In this document: in pieces, positions 7,151 to 14,901 of the stretch
Layout of the letters: every line of letters begins with the position of its first letter
Position numbering within the stretch: the stretch's first letter is position 1
NCBI GenBank assembly: GCA_025350425.1
Contig: JANXXW010000268.1
Location: 1-14,901 of the forward strand
Direction of reading: 5' to 3'
Origin: Rhodospirillales bacterium
GTDB lineage: Bacteria; Pseudomonadota; Alphaproteobacteria; Acetobacterales; Acetobacteraceae
Length of the DNA: 14,901 bases
Translations under genes and position numbers: made by a program
The notes under the pieces: model-generated
Told to the model about the DNA's origin: nothing
The model's database searches: none
What the model saw: only the letters and a program-made list of their open reading frames with translations

Positions 7151-7872
7151 TGTTGAAGATCGAGAAACTTGTCGCGGGCTACGGAAAGGTTCGCGTTTTA
7201 CAGGAGGTTTCGATCACGGTGCCGAAGGGCCAGTTGGTGACGCTGATCGGCTCGAACGGGGCAGGCAAGACTACGACGTTGCGGGCCATTTCGGGGATGC
7301 TGAAGCCGGAGAGCGGAACGGTGATGCTGGCGGGCGCTGACATCACCGGAATGCCGTCCCACGAAATCGCCAAGCGGGGACTGGCACATTCGCCTGAGGG
7401 ACGCCGGGTGTTCTCAACCTTGTCGGTGGCGGATAACCTGGAACTGGGGGCGTTCACGCGGGCCATCGGTGCGCGGCCGCGTGGAGAGATCAGGCAGGAC
7501 CGGGAACGCATGTACGAGATGTTCCCGCGGCTCGCGGAGCGGCGGGCGCAGTTTGCGGGAACGCTATCCGGCGGCGAGCAGCAAATGCTGGCCATGGCGC
7601 GTGCGCTGATGCTGAACCCGGAGGTATTGCTGCTCGACGAACCCTCGATGGGTCTCGCGCCGTTGCTGGTGGAGGAGGTTTTCGCCACCATTGCGCGATT
7701 AAAGGAGAGGCGGGTTACGATGCTACTGGTGGAACAGTTCGCCGCCGCCGCGCTCGATGTGGCGGATTACGGGTACGTGCTGGAGAACGGGCGCGTGACG
7801 GTCTCGGGCGAGGCCGCCAAGCTGCGTGGCGATCCGGCGGTGCGGGCAGCATACCTTGGAGCGGCGCACTGA
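7150..7872 (+). CDS. livF: Liv-type ABC transporter ATPase LivF
   Basis: Second ATPase of the importer, expected to pair with the LivG half of the preceding fusion. The 240-residue product, normal for LivF, has Walker A GSNGAGKTT (34-42), the LivF-style Q-loop region SPEGRRVF, signature LSGGEQQ (139-145), Walker B VLLLDEP (159-165) followed by SMGLAPLLVEE, and LLVEQ with Gln196 at the switch position. The Gln is normal for LivF, so the G-half/F pair is catalytically asymmetric only in the way typical of this family. The start ATG overlaps the previous stop in TGATG, pointing to coupled translation. It is the last gene of the operon; the next gene is convergent, with the stops 146 bases apart. 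Confidence 0.94.
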   Translation: MLKIEKLVAGYGKVRVLQEVSITVPKGQLVTLIGSNGAGKTTTLRAISGMLKPESGTVMLAGADITGMPSHEIAKRGLAHSPEGRRVFSTLSVADNLELGAFTRAIGARPRGEIRQDRERMYEMFPRLAERRAQFAGTLSGGEQQMLAMARALMLNPEVLLLDEPSMGLAPLLVEEVFATIARLKERRVTMLLVEQFAAAALDVADYGYVLENGRVTVSGEAAKLRGDPAVRAAYLGAAH

Positions 7873-7973
7873 GGCTTGCTGGCCAGCCGCGCAATTTCTT
7901 CCGTCGCTTTGGCGCCGCGTGTGTGGAACTGGTCGGGCTGGGCGAGGTCCGACATTTCGGGCGGGATATCAGG

Positions 7974-8012
7974 CGGCAACGTTCGCCACGTTCATCCCGT
8001 GGCGGCTTGCCG
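7974..8012. terminator. Nested hairpin between convergent livF and bphP
   Basis: The outer arms CGGCAA (7974-7979) and TTGCCG (8007-8012) enclose the perfect inner stem CGCCACG (7984-7990)/CGTGGCG (7998-8004) with loop TTCATCC. It begins 7 bases past the bphP stop on the minus strand and about 100 bases past the livF stop on the plus strand, where a shared bidirectional terminator would be expected. No clear T-run follows on either side, so if it terminates it does so without a classic U-tract. The remaining bases of the gap (7873-7973) show only a weak protein-like frame on the minus strand. Confidence 0.45.
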
Positions 8013-8018
8013 GTTCGT

Positions 8019-10577
8019 CTACAGGCCGGCGTTGTTCGTTTCGCTGATGACTTGCGCGACGGAGGCAGAGGTGTAGGGCTTGGTGATCGAGGGAGTGGAG
8101 TTGTGTTCGAGTGGGTACTCGATACCATCACCGTAGCCAGTCGCGAAAATGTGGGGCACGCCGAGTTCGCGAAGCCGCGTGGCGACTGGCCAGCTTGTTT
8201 CGGGGCCGAGGTTAATGTCGAGCAGCGCAAAAGTCGGTTTCGTGAGTTCGATCAGGCGCAGGGCCTCGGCGACGTTCCGTGCCACGGCGACGTTCTCGGC
8301 GCCGAGCGACATCAACATGTCTTCGGCATCGAGTGCGATGATCAGGTTGTCTTCGACCAACAGCACTTGGCCGGCGAGGCGACCGGGTAATCCAGGGGTG
8401 ACCACGGCGAACACCGTGGTTCCGGGGTCCTCATCGACGACGGCATACTCCGCTGGCACGACGAAGCGCGCGCGCAATCCTGCAGCGGCATAATCGACCT
8501 TCGCCTCGCCGCCCAGTTCGTGCGGGACGGAGTGCTGGATGATGGTCGAGCCGAAGCCGCGCCGCGTCGGCGCCCCGACCGGCGGACCGCCGGCCTCGAT
8601 CCAGTCGAGAACGACGGCACCGGTGGAGTCGGGCGCCCACTCGATCGTGATCTGTCCCTCCGGATTGGCCAGCGCGCCATGCTTGGCGGCGTTGGTTATG
8701 AGTTCGTGGATGACGAGCGCTATGGTCGAGAACGCTTGTGGCTGTAGCAGGATCGTCGGGCCGTTGGCGTGGATGCGAACGGCACCGTCGCCGAGAAAGG
8801 CGGCCGCCTCGGTGGCAATCAATGTTGCGAGCGAGCCTGGCCCCCAGTTCTTGGCGGTGATCTGGTCGTGCGCGCGCGCCAGCGCGTGAACGCGATCGCC
8901 GAGCACGGTGGCGAAGGTCTCAACATCTGCGGCGCTCGCCTGGCTTTGCGTCACGAGGCCGCGGATCAAGCCAAGGATGTTGCGGACGCGGTGGTTGAGT
9001 TCGGCGATCAGCAATTCCTGCTTCCGCGACGCTGCCCGACTTTCCTTCTCCGTCAGACCGATATTATGCAGCACGGCCTCAAGCAGCGTGACTCTCAGCA
9101 TTTCCGCTGAGCGCAGTTCGGCTTCGGTCCACAGCGCTGAGCGACCGCGCACGACTTCGCGCCATGCCTCGAAGCTCTTGCGTGGAGTGAGGCGCGTACC
9201 GTGCGGACCGGTGACGAGCACCTTGTCGGGCTGGCCCGCCCAGACCACCGCGCGCGCCATCTCATGGCGGAACAACACGAGGTAGTCGCGGGGCGAGCGC
9301 GAAATCGGGACGACCAGCATTCCGGCCGCGTGTTCAACGAAGTCGCGGGCCGGCGAGTAGGTCTTTCCCAGGTCGTCGGTAGCGAAGATCTGGCCTTCCA
9401 TCACGCGGGCGAGGAAGCTCTGGAGTTCCACGAACTGCTCGTGCGTCGGTGTCGCGCCCTTTAACGTCAATGTGCCATCGACACACACCACGATGCCATC
9501 GCAGGGCACGAGTCGTGCCATCCGGTCGGCCAGTTCGACGATATTCTTGGCCTCCGAGCCACGCTCAACCACGGTCGCGATCAACTGGTCTTGAAGTTGG
9601 CGCGTGCGCGCTTCATTGGCGGCAAGATCTTCGCGTTCCCGGCGCTCGATGAGGAACGAAAGCATCTGCCCGAACAACTCGGCGGTGGTACGCATCTCTA
9701 AACCGACGTGGCGCGCCGTCATGTGGTGGCACGAGATCAACCCCCACAACTTCCCGTCACGCACGAGCGAGATGGTCATGGTGGCTCCGACGCCCATGTT
9801 CATCAGATACTCGATGTGCATCGTCGAATGCGCGCGCAAGACGCTCATCGAGAGGTCAAGCGGCTCGTTCGAAGCGTCAAGTTGGGGCACTATCGGGCTG
9901 GGCTCGCCGGCGACATCGGCAAGCAGGCGAACCGGGTTACGGATCAGCAGTTCGCGCGCCTGACGCGGGATGTCCTCGGCGGGATAGCGCAGGCCTAAAA
10001 AGGGCTCCACCCCATGGTTGACACGCTCGGCGATAACCTCGCCCGATCCATCGGGGTGAAAGCGGTAGATCATCACGCGGTCGAAGCCAGTCAATCCCTT
10101 CATCAAACGCGCCGCCTCGCGCACGAGGCTTACCTGACCTTGCATCCGGGCCAGCATCGAGCGGACCATCCCGCCCGCGTTCAGGTCGCCTTCCGGCTGG
10201 CTGGGCTCGGCCTCGATCACGATGGTCTGCCCCGTGATGTGGACCGCGAGGTCGAACCGATCCTCCCCGTCCCAAAGCTGGACCGCGAACGCACGTTCGA
10301 CGGCGTTGGCGCCGTGCAACAGCGCAAGTCGGTTGCCGATCAGGTGGATCGCTTGCCGGCTGATCACTTTGCCTAACGGAATACCGATAAGCTCGGCGAC
10401 TGGCCTGCCAAAATACCCCGCCGTGTTCGCCGATACACGCAGGATCAGCCAGTCTCTCGATACGGCGATAAGGAAGCCAATCGGCTGAATGGCGCCGATT
10501 TGATGAATGGGCTCCCGGTCGCAATCCGTCAGGTCGATCGGGGGCTCCGACTGATGATCTAATTCGGCCGTTGCCAT
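8019..10577 (-). CDS. bphP: Bacteriophytochrome hybrid kinase: PAS-GAF-PHY-HWE kinase-receiver
   Basis: An 852-residue cytosolic red/far-red light sensor. PAS (about 15-125) holds Cys19 in TDCDREPIHQIGAIQPIG, the expected biliverdin-attachment Cys. GAF (about 140-315) has YPAEDIP (198-204, Asp202), His254 in MHIEYLMNMGVGA, and CHHMTAR with His285 near the chromophore. PHY (about 330-505) has WAGQP and the tongue motif PRKSF (465-469). The kinase is of the HWE/HisKA_2 type: phospho-acceptor His529 in ELNHRVRN, N-box HELITNAAKHGAL and WIE at 659-661. A C-terminal receiver (737-845) has Asp787 in LLDINL, Thr813 and Lys833. ATG 10575-10577 has AAGG 9 bases upstream. The Ser of the usual PASDIP is Glu and the His of QPHG is Ile. 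No haem oxygenase gene is nearby, so biliverdin must come from elsewhere. The receiver could be an internal phosphate sink or relay. Confidence 0.95.
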   Translation of the reverse strand: MATAELDHQSEPPIDLTDCDREPIHQIGAIQPIGFLIAVSRDWLILRVSANTAGYFGRPVAELIGIPLGKVISRQAIHLIGNRLALLHGANAVERAFAVQLWDGEDRFDLAVHITGQTIVIEAEPSQPEGDLNAGGMVRSMLARMQGQVSLVREAARLMKGLTGFDRVMIYRFHPDGSGEVIAERVNHGVEPFLGLRYPAEDIPRQARELLIRNPVRLLADVAGEPSPIVPQLDASNEPLDLSMSVLRAHSTMHIEYLMNMGVGATMTISLVRDGKLWGLISCHHMTARHVGLEMRTTAELFGQMLSFLIERREREDLAANEARTRQLQDQLIATVVERGSEAKNIVELADRMARLVPCDGIVVCVDGTLTLKGATPTHEQFVELQSFLARVMEGQIFATDDLGKTYSPARDFVEHAAGMLVVPISRSPRDYLVLFRHEMARAVVWAGQPDKVLVTGPHGTRLTPRKSFEAWREVVRGRSALWTEAELRSAEMLRVTLLEAVLHNIGLTEKESRAASRKQELLIAELNHRVRNILGLIRGLVTQSQASAADVETFATVLGDRVHALARAHDQITAKNWGPGSLATLIATEAAAFLGDGAVRIHANGPTILLQPQAFSTIALVIHELITNAAKHGALANPEGQITIEWAPDSTGAVVLDWIEAGGPPVGAPTRRGFGSTIIQHSVPHELGGEAKVDYAAAGLRARFVVPAEYAVVDEDPGTTVFAVVTPGLPGRLAGQVLLVEDNLIIALDAEDMLMSLGAENVAVARNVAEALRLIELTKPTFALLDINLGPETSWPVATRLRELGVPHIFATGYGDGIEYPLEHNSTPSITKPYTSASVAQVISETNNAGL

Positions 10578-10734
10578 GTCGGTTGGCCTTCATGGCTGAA
10601 AACAAAAGGGGGGCAGCTTTGGGTCAACCGAAGTTGTCCTTGGCGGAAATCTGAGTGCGCTGGGTGATCATGGCCAAGTGAACTCGCGGTGAACGCCCTG
10701 CAAAATTACGGTCTGTGATTGTGCTTAGGGCCAT

Positions 10735-10754
10735 TCTACTCGTGGCCTAGTAGA
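10735..10754. other. Small inverted repeat upstream of bphP
   Basis: TCTACT (10735-10740) and AGTAGA (10749-10754) are perfect inverted arms around an 8-base loop CGTGGCCT. It sits right next to the 22-bp tandem repeat. It could be a protein-binding site or a weak hairpin in the bphP leader; the arms are short enough to be chance. Confidence 0.25.
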
Positions 10755-10755
10755 G

Positions 10756-10799
10756 AAATATATACCTCAGCGATAGCAAATATGTATCTCCACGATAGC
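10756..10799. repeat. Two-copy 22-bp imperfect tandem repeat in the bphP-gsiA gap
   Basis: Unit 1 (10756-10777) and unit 2 (10778-10799) abut exactly and match at 18 of 22 positions. Both begin AAATAT and end CGATAGC, and GAAA follows the second. The repeats are AT-rich within a GC-rich region, lie about 180-225 bases upstream of the bphP start, and contain TATATT-like strings on the minus strand. A 22-bp period is two helical turns, which would put bound proteins on the same DNA face. The rest of the 298-base gap (10578-10875) holds no gene I can see and no convincing -35/-10 pair for bphP. Confidence 0.6.
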
Positions 10800-10852
10800 G
10801 AAAGTCTCGGCGCCGGGGAGTGCGAGTCGAGTTTACACCATCCGACCTTCGC

Positions 10853-10867
10853 CCGGAAAAGATCCGG
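10853..10867 (-). terminator. Weak hairpin just downstream of the gsiA-like gene
   Basis: CCGGA (10853-10857) and TCCGG (10863-10867) form a 5-bp stem around AAAGA, starting 8 bases after the TAG stop on the minus strand. The location suits a terminator, but the stem is short and no U-tract follows. Confidence 0.25.
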
Positions 10868-10875
10868 ATACGTCC

Positions 10876-12690
10876 CTAGTACATTCCGCCTACGGAGTGC
10901 CGTGCCACGAAATGGTCCGGTCCGACCCGCACCAGCGGCGCCACAGTGGGCGGGTTGTCGAGGCGGCGCAGCGGGCTCGGGACCTCGCTTTCATCGAGAT
11001 CGAGGCTGCGGTCGCGGCGGGCGGGGTCGGGCACCGGGACGGCGGCGAGCAGGCGGCTGGTGTAGGAGTGGGCGGGGGTGGTGAACACGGCTTGGCGCGG
11101 ACCGATCTCGACGATCTGGCCGAGGTACATGACCGCGACGCGATGGCTGACGCGCTCGACCACGGCCATGTCGTGGCTGATGAACAGCATGGCGAGGCCG
11201 CGCCGCCGTTGCAGTTCCATCAGCAGGTTTACCACCTGGGCGCGGATCGAAACGTCCAGGGCGGCCACCGCCTCGTCGGCGATGATGAGCCGTGGTTCGC
11301 TGGCCAGTGCGCGGGCGATGCAGACGCGCTGGCGCTGGCCGCCGGAGAGTTCGTGCGGGTAGCGGTTGGCGTATTCGAGGGGAAGGCCGACCTCGCGCAA
11401 CAGGGTGTGAACGCGGTCCTGGGCAGCGGCGCCACTGGCTAGCTTATGGGTGAGCATGGGCTCGGCGATGGAAAAACCGACGGTGAGGCGGGGGTTAAGG
11501 GACGCGAACGGGTCCTGAAACACGAACTGGATTTCGCGATGGAGCCTCGCCTCGGAGGCGGCGGTGAGGCGGGTGATGTCGTTGCCGTCCAGCTTGATGC
11601 CGCCGGCGCTGGGCTGTTCGAGGCGGATCACGCTGCGTCCGGTGGTGGATTTGCCGCAGCCGCTTTCGCCGACGAGGGCCAGCGTCTCGCCCGGGCGCAC
11701 GACGAAGCTGACGTGCTCGACGGCGTGGACGCGGCCGGCGAGGCGGAAGTTGCGGCGCACATCAAACGAGGTGGTTAGGCCGTCGAGTTCCAGCACCGGG
11801 GCGCCGTCCAGTAGTACGGTGTTCTGTGGGGCGGCCTGGATGGCGCCGACATCGAAGGCGCGGGGCAGGGGTTCGGACGCCAGGGCGCCGAGTGTGGGGA
11901 CGGCAGCCAGGAGGGACTGGGTGTAGGGGTGCTGGGGCGCGTTGAAAATGGCCTCGACCGTGCCTTCCTCGACGATCCGGCCGAGCCGCATGACGGCCAC
12001 GCGGTCGGCGATTTCGGCCACCACGCCCATATCGTGGGTGATAAAAACAAGGCCCATGTCGGTCTCGGCTTGCAGGCCACGGAGCAGGCGCAGGACCTGG
12101 GCCTGGACGGTGACATCCAGCGCGGTGGTGGGCTCGTCGGCGATCAGCAGGCGCGGGCGACAGGACAGGGCGATGGCGATCATCACGCGCTGGCGCATTC
12201 CGCCCGAGAGTTCGAACGGAAAGCGGGCGAGTTGGCGGGCGGCATCAGCGATGCGCACGCGTTCGAGTAGGCGGCGGGCTTCGGCCAGGGCGGCGCGGGG
12301 GGCGAGGCCCTGGTGCAGGGTGACGGCCTCGGCGATCTGGTCCCCGATCCGCTGCACCGGGTTGAGGCTGGTCATCGGCTCCTGGAACACCATCGCGATC
12401 TCGGGGCCGCGCAGGGCGCGCATGGCGTCTGGCGTGAGGGTGGCGAGATCGAGCGTAGCGCCGCTCCGGGTGGTGAAGTCGATACGCCCCTGGGTGATGC
12501 GGCCGCCGGCATAGTCGATGAGGCGGGTGACGGCGAGCGAGGTGACTGATTTGCCGGAGCCGGATTCGCCTACAAGGGCAAGGGTTTCGCCGGGGGAGAC
12601 GTGGAGGCTGAGGTCTTGGACGACGGTTGTGAGGCCAGATTCGGTGGGGAAGGCGACGCTGAGGTTGCGGATTTGGAGCAGGGGGGTCAC
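10876..12690 (-). CDS. gsiA: Double-ATPase subunit of a peptide/glutathione ABC importer (GsiA-like)
   Basis: A 604-residue fusion of DppD-like and DppF-like ATPases that would power uptake of glutathione, dipeptides or similar solutes at the inner membrane. Half 1: Walker A GESGSGKS (41-48), Q103, LSGGMRQ (161-167), LLIADEP (181-187), His219. Half 2: GESGCGKST (341-349), Q392, LSGGQRQ (448-454), [12 protein letters not shown] with Ala in place of Pro as in E. coli GsiA, and His506. The C-terminal [10 protein letters not shown] resembles the end of GsiA. No Fe-S Cys cluster is seen. It starts at GTG 12688-12690, overlapping the kdpE stop in GTGA; no Shine-Dalgarno precedes it, so translation is probably coupled to kdpE. 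No permease or binding-protein gene is adjacent in the window. The ATPase type is certain; the substrate is inferred from resemblance only. Confidence 0.92.
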   Translation of the reverse strand: MTPLLQIRNLSVAFPTESGLTTVVQDLSLHVSPGETLALVGESGSGKSVTSLAVTRLIDYAGGRITQGRIDFTTRSGATLDLATLTPDAMRALRGPEIAMVFQEPMTSLNPVQRIGDQIAEAVTLHQGLAPRAALAEARRLLERVRIADAARQLARFPFELSGGMRQRVMIAIALSCRPRLLIADEPTTALDVTVQAQVLRLLRGLQAETDMGLVFITHDMGVVAEIADRVAVMRLGRIVEEGTVEAIFNAPQHPYTQSLLAAVPTLGALASEPLPRAFDVGAIQAAPQNTVLLDGAPVLELDGLTTSFDVRRNFRLAGRVHAVEHVSFVVRPGETLALVGESGCGKSTTGRSVIRLEQPSAGGIKLDGNDITRLTAASEARLHREIQFVFQDPFASLNPRLTVGFSIAEPMLTHKLASGAAAQDRVHTLLREVGLPLEYANRYPHELSGGQRQRVCIARALASEPRLIIADEAVAALDVSIRAQVVNLLMELQRRRGLAMLFISHDMAVVERVSHRVAVMYLGQIVEIGPRQAVFTTPAHSYTSRLLAAVPVPDPARRDRSLDLDESEVPSPLRRLDNPPTVAPLVRVGPDHFVARHSVGGMY

Positions 12691-13376
12691 GCGGTGTCGG
12701 GTTCGGCCAGCCGGTAGCCCACGCCCGGTTCGGTGGCGATCAGCTTGGCGCCGACCGGGGCGAGCTTCTGGCGAAGCAGGCCGACATAGACCCGGAGGTA
12801 CTGCACGTCATGCGCGTTGGCGGGTCCCCAGACGGCGGTCAGCAATTGCGTATGGGTCATAACCTTTCCCGCGTTACGAGCCAGCAATTCGAACAGCGAA
12901 TGCTCGCGCGGCGTGAGTGGCACGAGCGTGTTTTGGCACATTACGCGCCGGTTTTCGAAGTTAAGGGTCACTCCCATGGCACGATATTGTTCCGGAACGC
13001 CCTCCTGGGCGCGGCGATGGCGCAGCGCGGTGCGGACGCGGGCAAGCAGTTCGCCGACGCCGAACGGCTTGTCCAGATAGTCGTCGGCCCCGCCGTCGAG
13101 GGCGGCGATCTTGTCTGCTTCGCGGTCGCGGGCGGAAATCACGATGACCGGCACCGCGCTGAACTCGCGCAGCCGCACCAGCACATCCTGGCCGTCGATG
13201 TCGGGCAGGCCGAGATCGAGCAGCACCGCGTCCGGTGCCTTCCCGGCGACTCGGCGCAAAGCCTCGGCCCCGTTATGGACGCCATCGTATTGAAATCCCG
13301 CGACTTCCAGCGCGGGACGCAGAAAACGGTGCATCGCCGGCTCGTCATCCACCACCAGCACGCGCGGCCCGGTCAT
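12687..13376 (-). CDS. kdpE: KdpE-type response regulator
   Basis: A 229-residue OmpR-family transcription factor, partner of KdpD, classically activating the kdpFABC high-affinity K+ pump operon. The receiver domain (1-120) has the acidic pair Asp10-Asp11, phospho-acceptor Asp54 in LLDLGLPDIDG, Ser81 and Lys103 in DYLDKPFGVGELLARVRTALRH, a run very characteristic of KdpE. The winged-helix domain (about 130-225) has LTPREHSLFELLARNAGKVMTHTQLL, VWGPANAHDVQYLRVYVGLLRQKL and TEPGVGYRL, again KdpE-like. ATG 13374-13376 overlaps the kdpD stop in ATGA with no clear Shine-Dalgarno, as expected for coupled translation. The stop overlaps the next gene's GTG. The kdpFABC genes are not in the window and may lie beyond the right edge. 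Confidence 0.94.
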   Translation of the reverse strand: MTGPRVLVVDDEPAMHRFLRPALEVAGFQYDGVHNGAEALRRVAGKAPDAVLLDLGLPDIDGQDVLVRLREFSAVPVIVISARDREADKIAALDGGADDYLDKPFGVGELLARVRTALRHRRAQEGVPEQYRAMGVTLNFENRRVMCQNTLVPLTPREHSLFELLARNAGKVMTHTQLLTAVWGPANAHDVQYLRVYVGLLRQKLAPVGAKLIATEPGVGYRLAEPDTA

Positions 13377-14901
13377 GGGCTGGGCAGGCGCAGGGTGACG
13401 ATGGTGCCGGGCGAACCGTCGCGCGGCGCATCAGGGCGCGGGCTCTGCGCCTCGATCCTGCCGCCCATCGCCGCCAACAGGCCACGCGCGATGGCGAGGC
13501 CCAGGCCGGTGCCTGACGCCGCACGATCCGAGCGGGACGCGCGATAGAAGGTGTCGAAGATGCGTGGCATATCGTCCGGCGCGATGCCGATACCCTCATC
13601 CGCCACGGCCAACCACGCCATGCCCGCATCGGACCCGCCGCGCACCCAGACACGGCCGCCGGGGGGCGAGAACTTGATGGCGTTCTCCAGCAGATTGACC
13701 AGCACCTGTTCCAGCAGCGCGGCATCGGCCAGCGCCGCCGCCTCGGGCGGCACGTTGATGCCGATGTGCAGGCTGTCAGGGAGCCGCGCCAACGCCGCCT
13801 CCGCCGCCTCGACGAGACGGACCGGCGTCAGGCGCGGCCGGATCTCGCCGCTTTCCAGCCGCGTGAGGTCAGCGATATCAGCGAGGTAGCGTGTCATGCG
13901 GCTAACCTGCTGGATGACGCTGTCCAACAGATCGTCGCGCACTTCGGGGGTAAGCACGGCCCACGATGCGTGCAGAGTGTCGGCGGCGCCACGGATGCCC
14001 GCCAGCGGGGTCCGCAAATCGTGGCCGAGAGAGGCCAACAGCGTGGTCCGTAGCCGCTGAGTCTCCTCCAGCGCGGTCGCCCGCACCGCCTGGGCCGCGA
14101 ACTCCACCCGCTCCCACGCCCCGGCCGCCATATCAGCCAAGGCTTCAAGGGTTTGAAGTTGCGGCGGATTCAACTGGTCGGCCTGCAACGCCAGCACGCC
14201 GCGCCGGCCGCGCACCGTCCGCATCGGCAGCAGCCGCCAGGTGGCCGAGGGCAAGGTGCTGGTACCGCGCCCGGCTGGCTCGCCGCTGGTCCAGGTCCAG
14301 CGCGCCGCCGCCATGGCGCCCTCGTCCAGCGTCAATCCGGCCGGCTCCATCGCGCGGATCGACAGCGTGTCCTCACCGGCCAGCACGGCGGCGTGCCCGG
14401 CGATGCCAGCCGCCTGGCGCGCGACCTCCCGCACCAGATCGGCCTCGGTGGCGGCCTCACCCAGCTTGCGGCTGAACGCGCCGATGCGGCGCAGCCCCTC
14501 GATGCGCGCCTGCGCGGCCCGCGTCTCGTCTCGCACCCGCCCTGCGAGGCCCCCGACGAGCACGGCGACCAGGGCGAACACCGCCAGCGCGATCAGGTCG
14601 CGGCTGCTGCCGATGGTGATTTCATAGAGCGGTGGGATGAAGAAGAAGTCCCATGCCAGGAAGCCGAGCGTCGCCGTCACCACGGCGGGCAGCAATCCCC
14701 ACGACCCGGCGCTCACCACCACGGCGGCCAGGTAGATCATGCCCATCGCCTCGGCCGGCACGGTGTTGATCAGGGCCTGCCCGACAGCCGTGACCACAAC
14801 CACCGAAGCGACGCTGCCGACCAGTTCCCACCGCGCGAAACGCGGCATCGTCCGTCGCGGCTTCACCCGGGGCGCAATGGATAACGGCACCACATGCAGG
14901 G
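13373..14901 (-). CDS. kdpD: KdpD sensor histidine kinase, C-terminal part (runs off the right edge)
   Basis: Inner-membrane K+/ionic-stress sensor kinase that phosphorylates KdpE. Counting from GTG 14893, residues 23-120 are the DUF4118 block of four membrane segments with WDFFFIPPLYEITI and LVGGLAGRVRDET. A GAF-like region spans about 135-265. The kinase has His291 in SLGHDLRTPLAG, N-box NLLENAIKFSPPGG, G1 ADEGIGIAPDD and G2 GTGLGLAIARGLL. I do not take GTG 14893 as the start, because the frame stays open to the edge and reads LHVVPLS across it. That resembles the end of the universal-stress-like domain that precedes DUF4118 in full-length KdpD. The N-terminal KdpD sensor domains are therefore probably encoded beyond the window, though a truncated KdpD cannot be excluded. 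The stop overlaps the kdpE ATG. Confidence 0.93.
   Translation of the reverse strand, partial: LHVVPLSIAPRVKPRRTMPRFARWELVGSVASVVVVTAVGQALINTVPAEAMGMIYLAAVVVSAGSWGLLPAVVTATLGFLAWDFFFIPPLYEITIGSSRDLIALAVFALVAVLVGGLAGRVRDETRAAQARIEGLRRIGAFSRKLGEAATEADLVREVARQAAGIAGHAAVLAGEDTLSIRAMEPAGLTLDEGAMAAARWTWTSGEPAGRGTSTLPSATWRLLPMRTVRGRRGVLALQADQLNPPQLQTLEALADMAAGAWERVEFAAQAVRATALEETQRLRTTLLASLGHDLRTPLAGIRGAADTLHASWAVLTPEVRDDLLDSVIQQVSRMTRYLADIADLTRLESGEIRPRLTPVRLVEAAEAALARLPDSLHIGINVPPEAAALADAALLEQVLVNLLENAIKFSPPGGRVWVRGGSDAGMAWLAVADEGIGIAPDDMPRIFDTFYRASRSDRAASGTGLGLAIARGLLAAMGGRIEAQSPRPDAPRDGSPGTIVTLRLPSP

Noticed and set aside
10578..10875. PpsR-type TGT-N12-ACA sites upstream of the bacteriophytochrome
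   Set aside because: I looked because some bphP genes neighbour ppsR and photosynthesis genes; no such site was found and no photosynthesis gene is present.
14891..14893. GTG as a true start giving a naturally short KdpD
   Set aside because: The frame stays open to the window edge and reads like the end of the preceding KdpD domain, so the gene most likely continues.

Overview
The window looks like chromosomal DNA from a GC-rich alphaproteobacterium. The HWE-family bacteriophytochrome kinase, the fused LivM-LivG transporter and the general style of the proteins suggest Rhodospirillales/Acetobacteraceae, but no rRNA or other marker is present and this placement is only an inference. I see no tRNA, rRNA, CRISPR array, insertion sequence or phage gene.

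Left part (1-2802). The 3' end of a peptide/nickel-type ABC permease gene (+) ends 14 bases from the end of a convergent shikimate dehydrogenase gene, aroE (-). aroE is divergent from selO (+), a protein-AMPylating pseudokinase, across about 100 bases. selO is broken by one frameshift near 2406 although all its catalytic residues and its C-terminal Cys are still encoded. A short antisense ORF lies at the 3' end of selO.

Middle (3002-7872). A complete high-affinity amino-acid-type (Liv/HAAT) ABC uptake operon on +: periplasmic binding protein, hairpin, LivH permease, a LivM permease fused to the LivG ATPase, and LivF. The binding protein would deliver ligand to LivH plus the LivM half, powered by the LivG half and LivF. 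A palindrome overlapping a possible -10 box lies upstream. A nested hairpin between the convergent livF and bphP genes is a likely shared terminator.

Right part (8019-14901, all -). A bacteriophytochrome (PAS-GAF-PHY-HWE kinase-receiver) is followed upstream by a 298-base gap holding a 22-bp imperfect tandem repeat. Beyond it is a tightly overlapping set transcribed leftward: kdpD (C-terminal two thirds or so, running off the right edge), kdpE, and a GsiA-like double-ATPase peptide/glutathione importer subunit. The two junctions are 4-base overlaps (ATGA and GTGA) without visible Shine-Dalgarno sequences, so the transporter ATPase appears translationally coupled to a potassium-sensing two-component system.

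No wholly new system stands out. The most notable points are the kdpDE-ATPase coupling, the broken selO, the LivM-LivG fusion with extra membrane segments, and the tandem repeat upstream of bphP.
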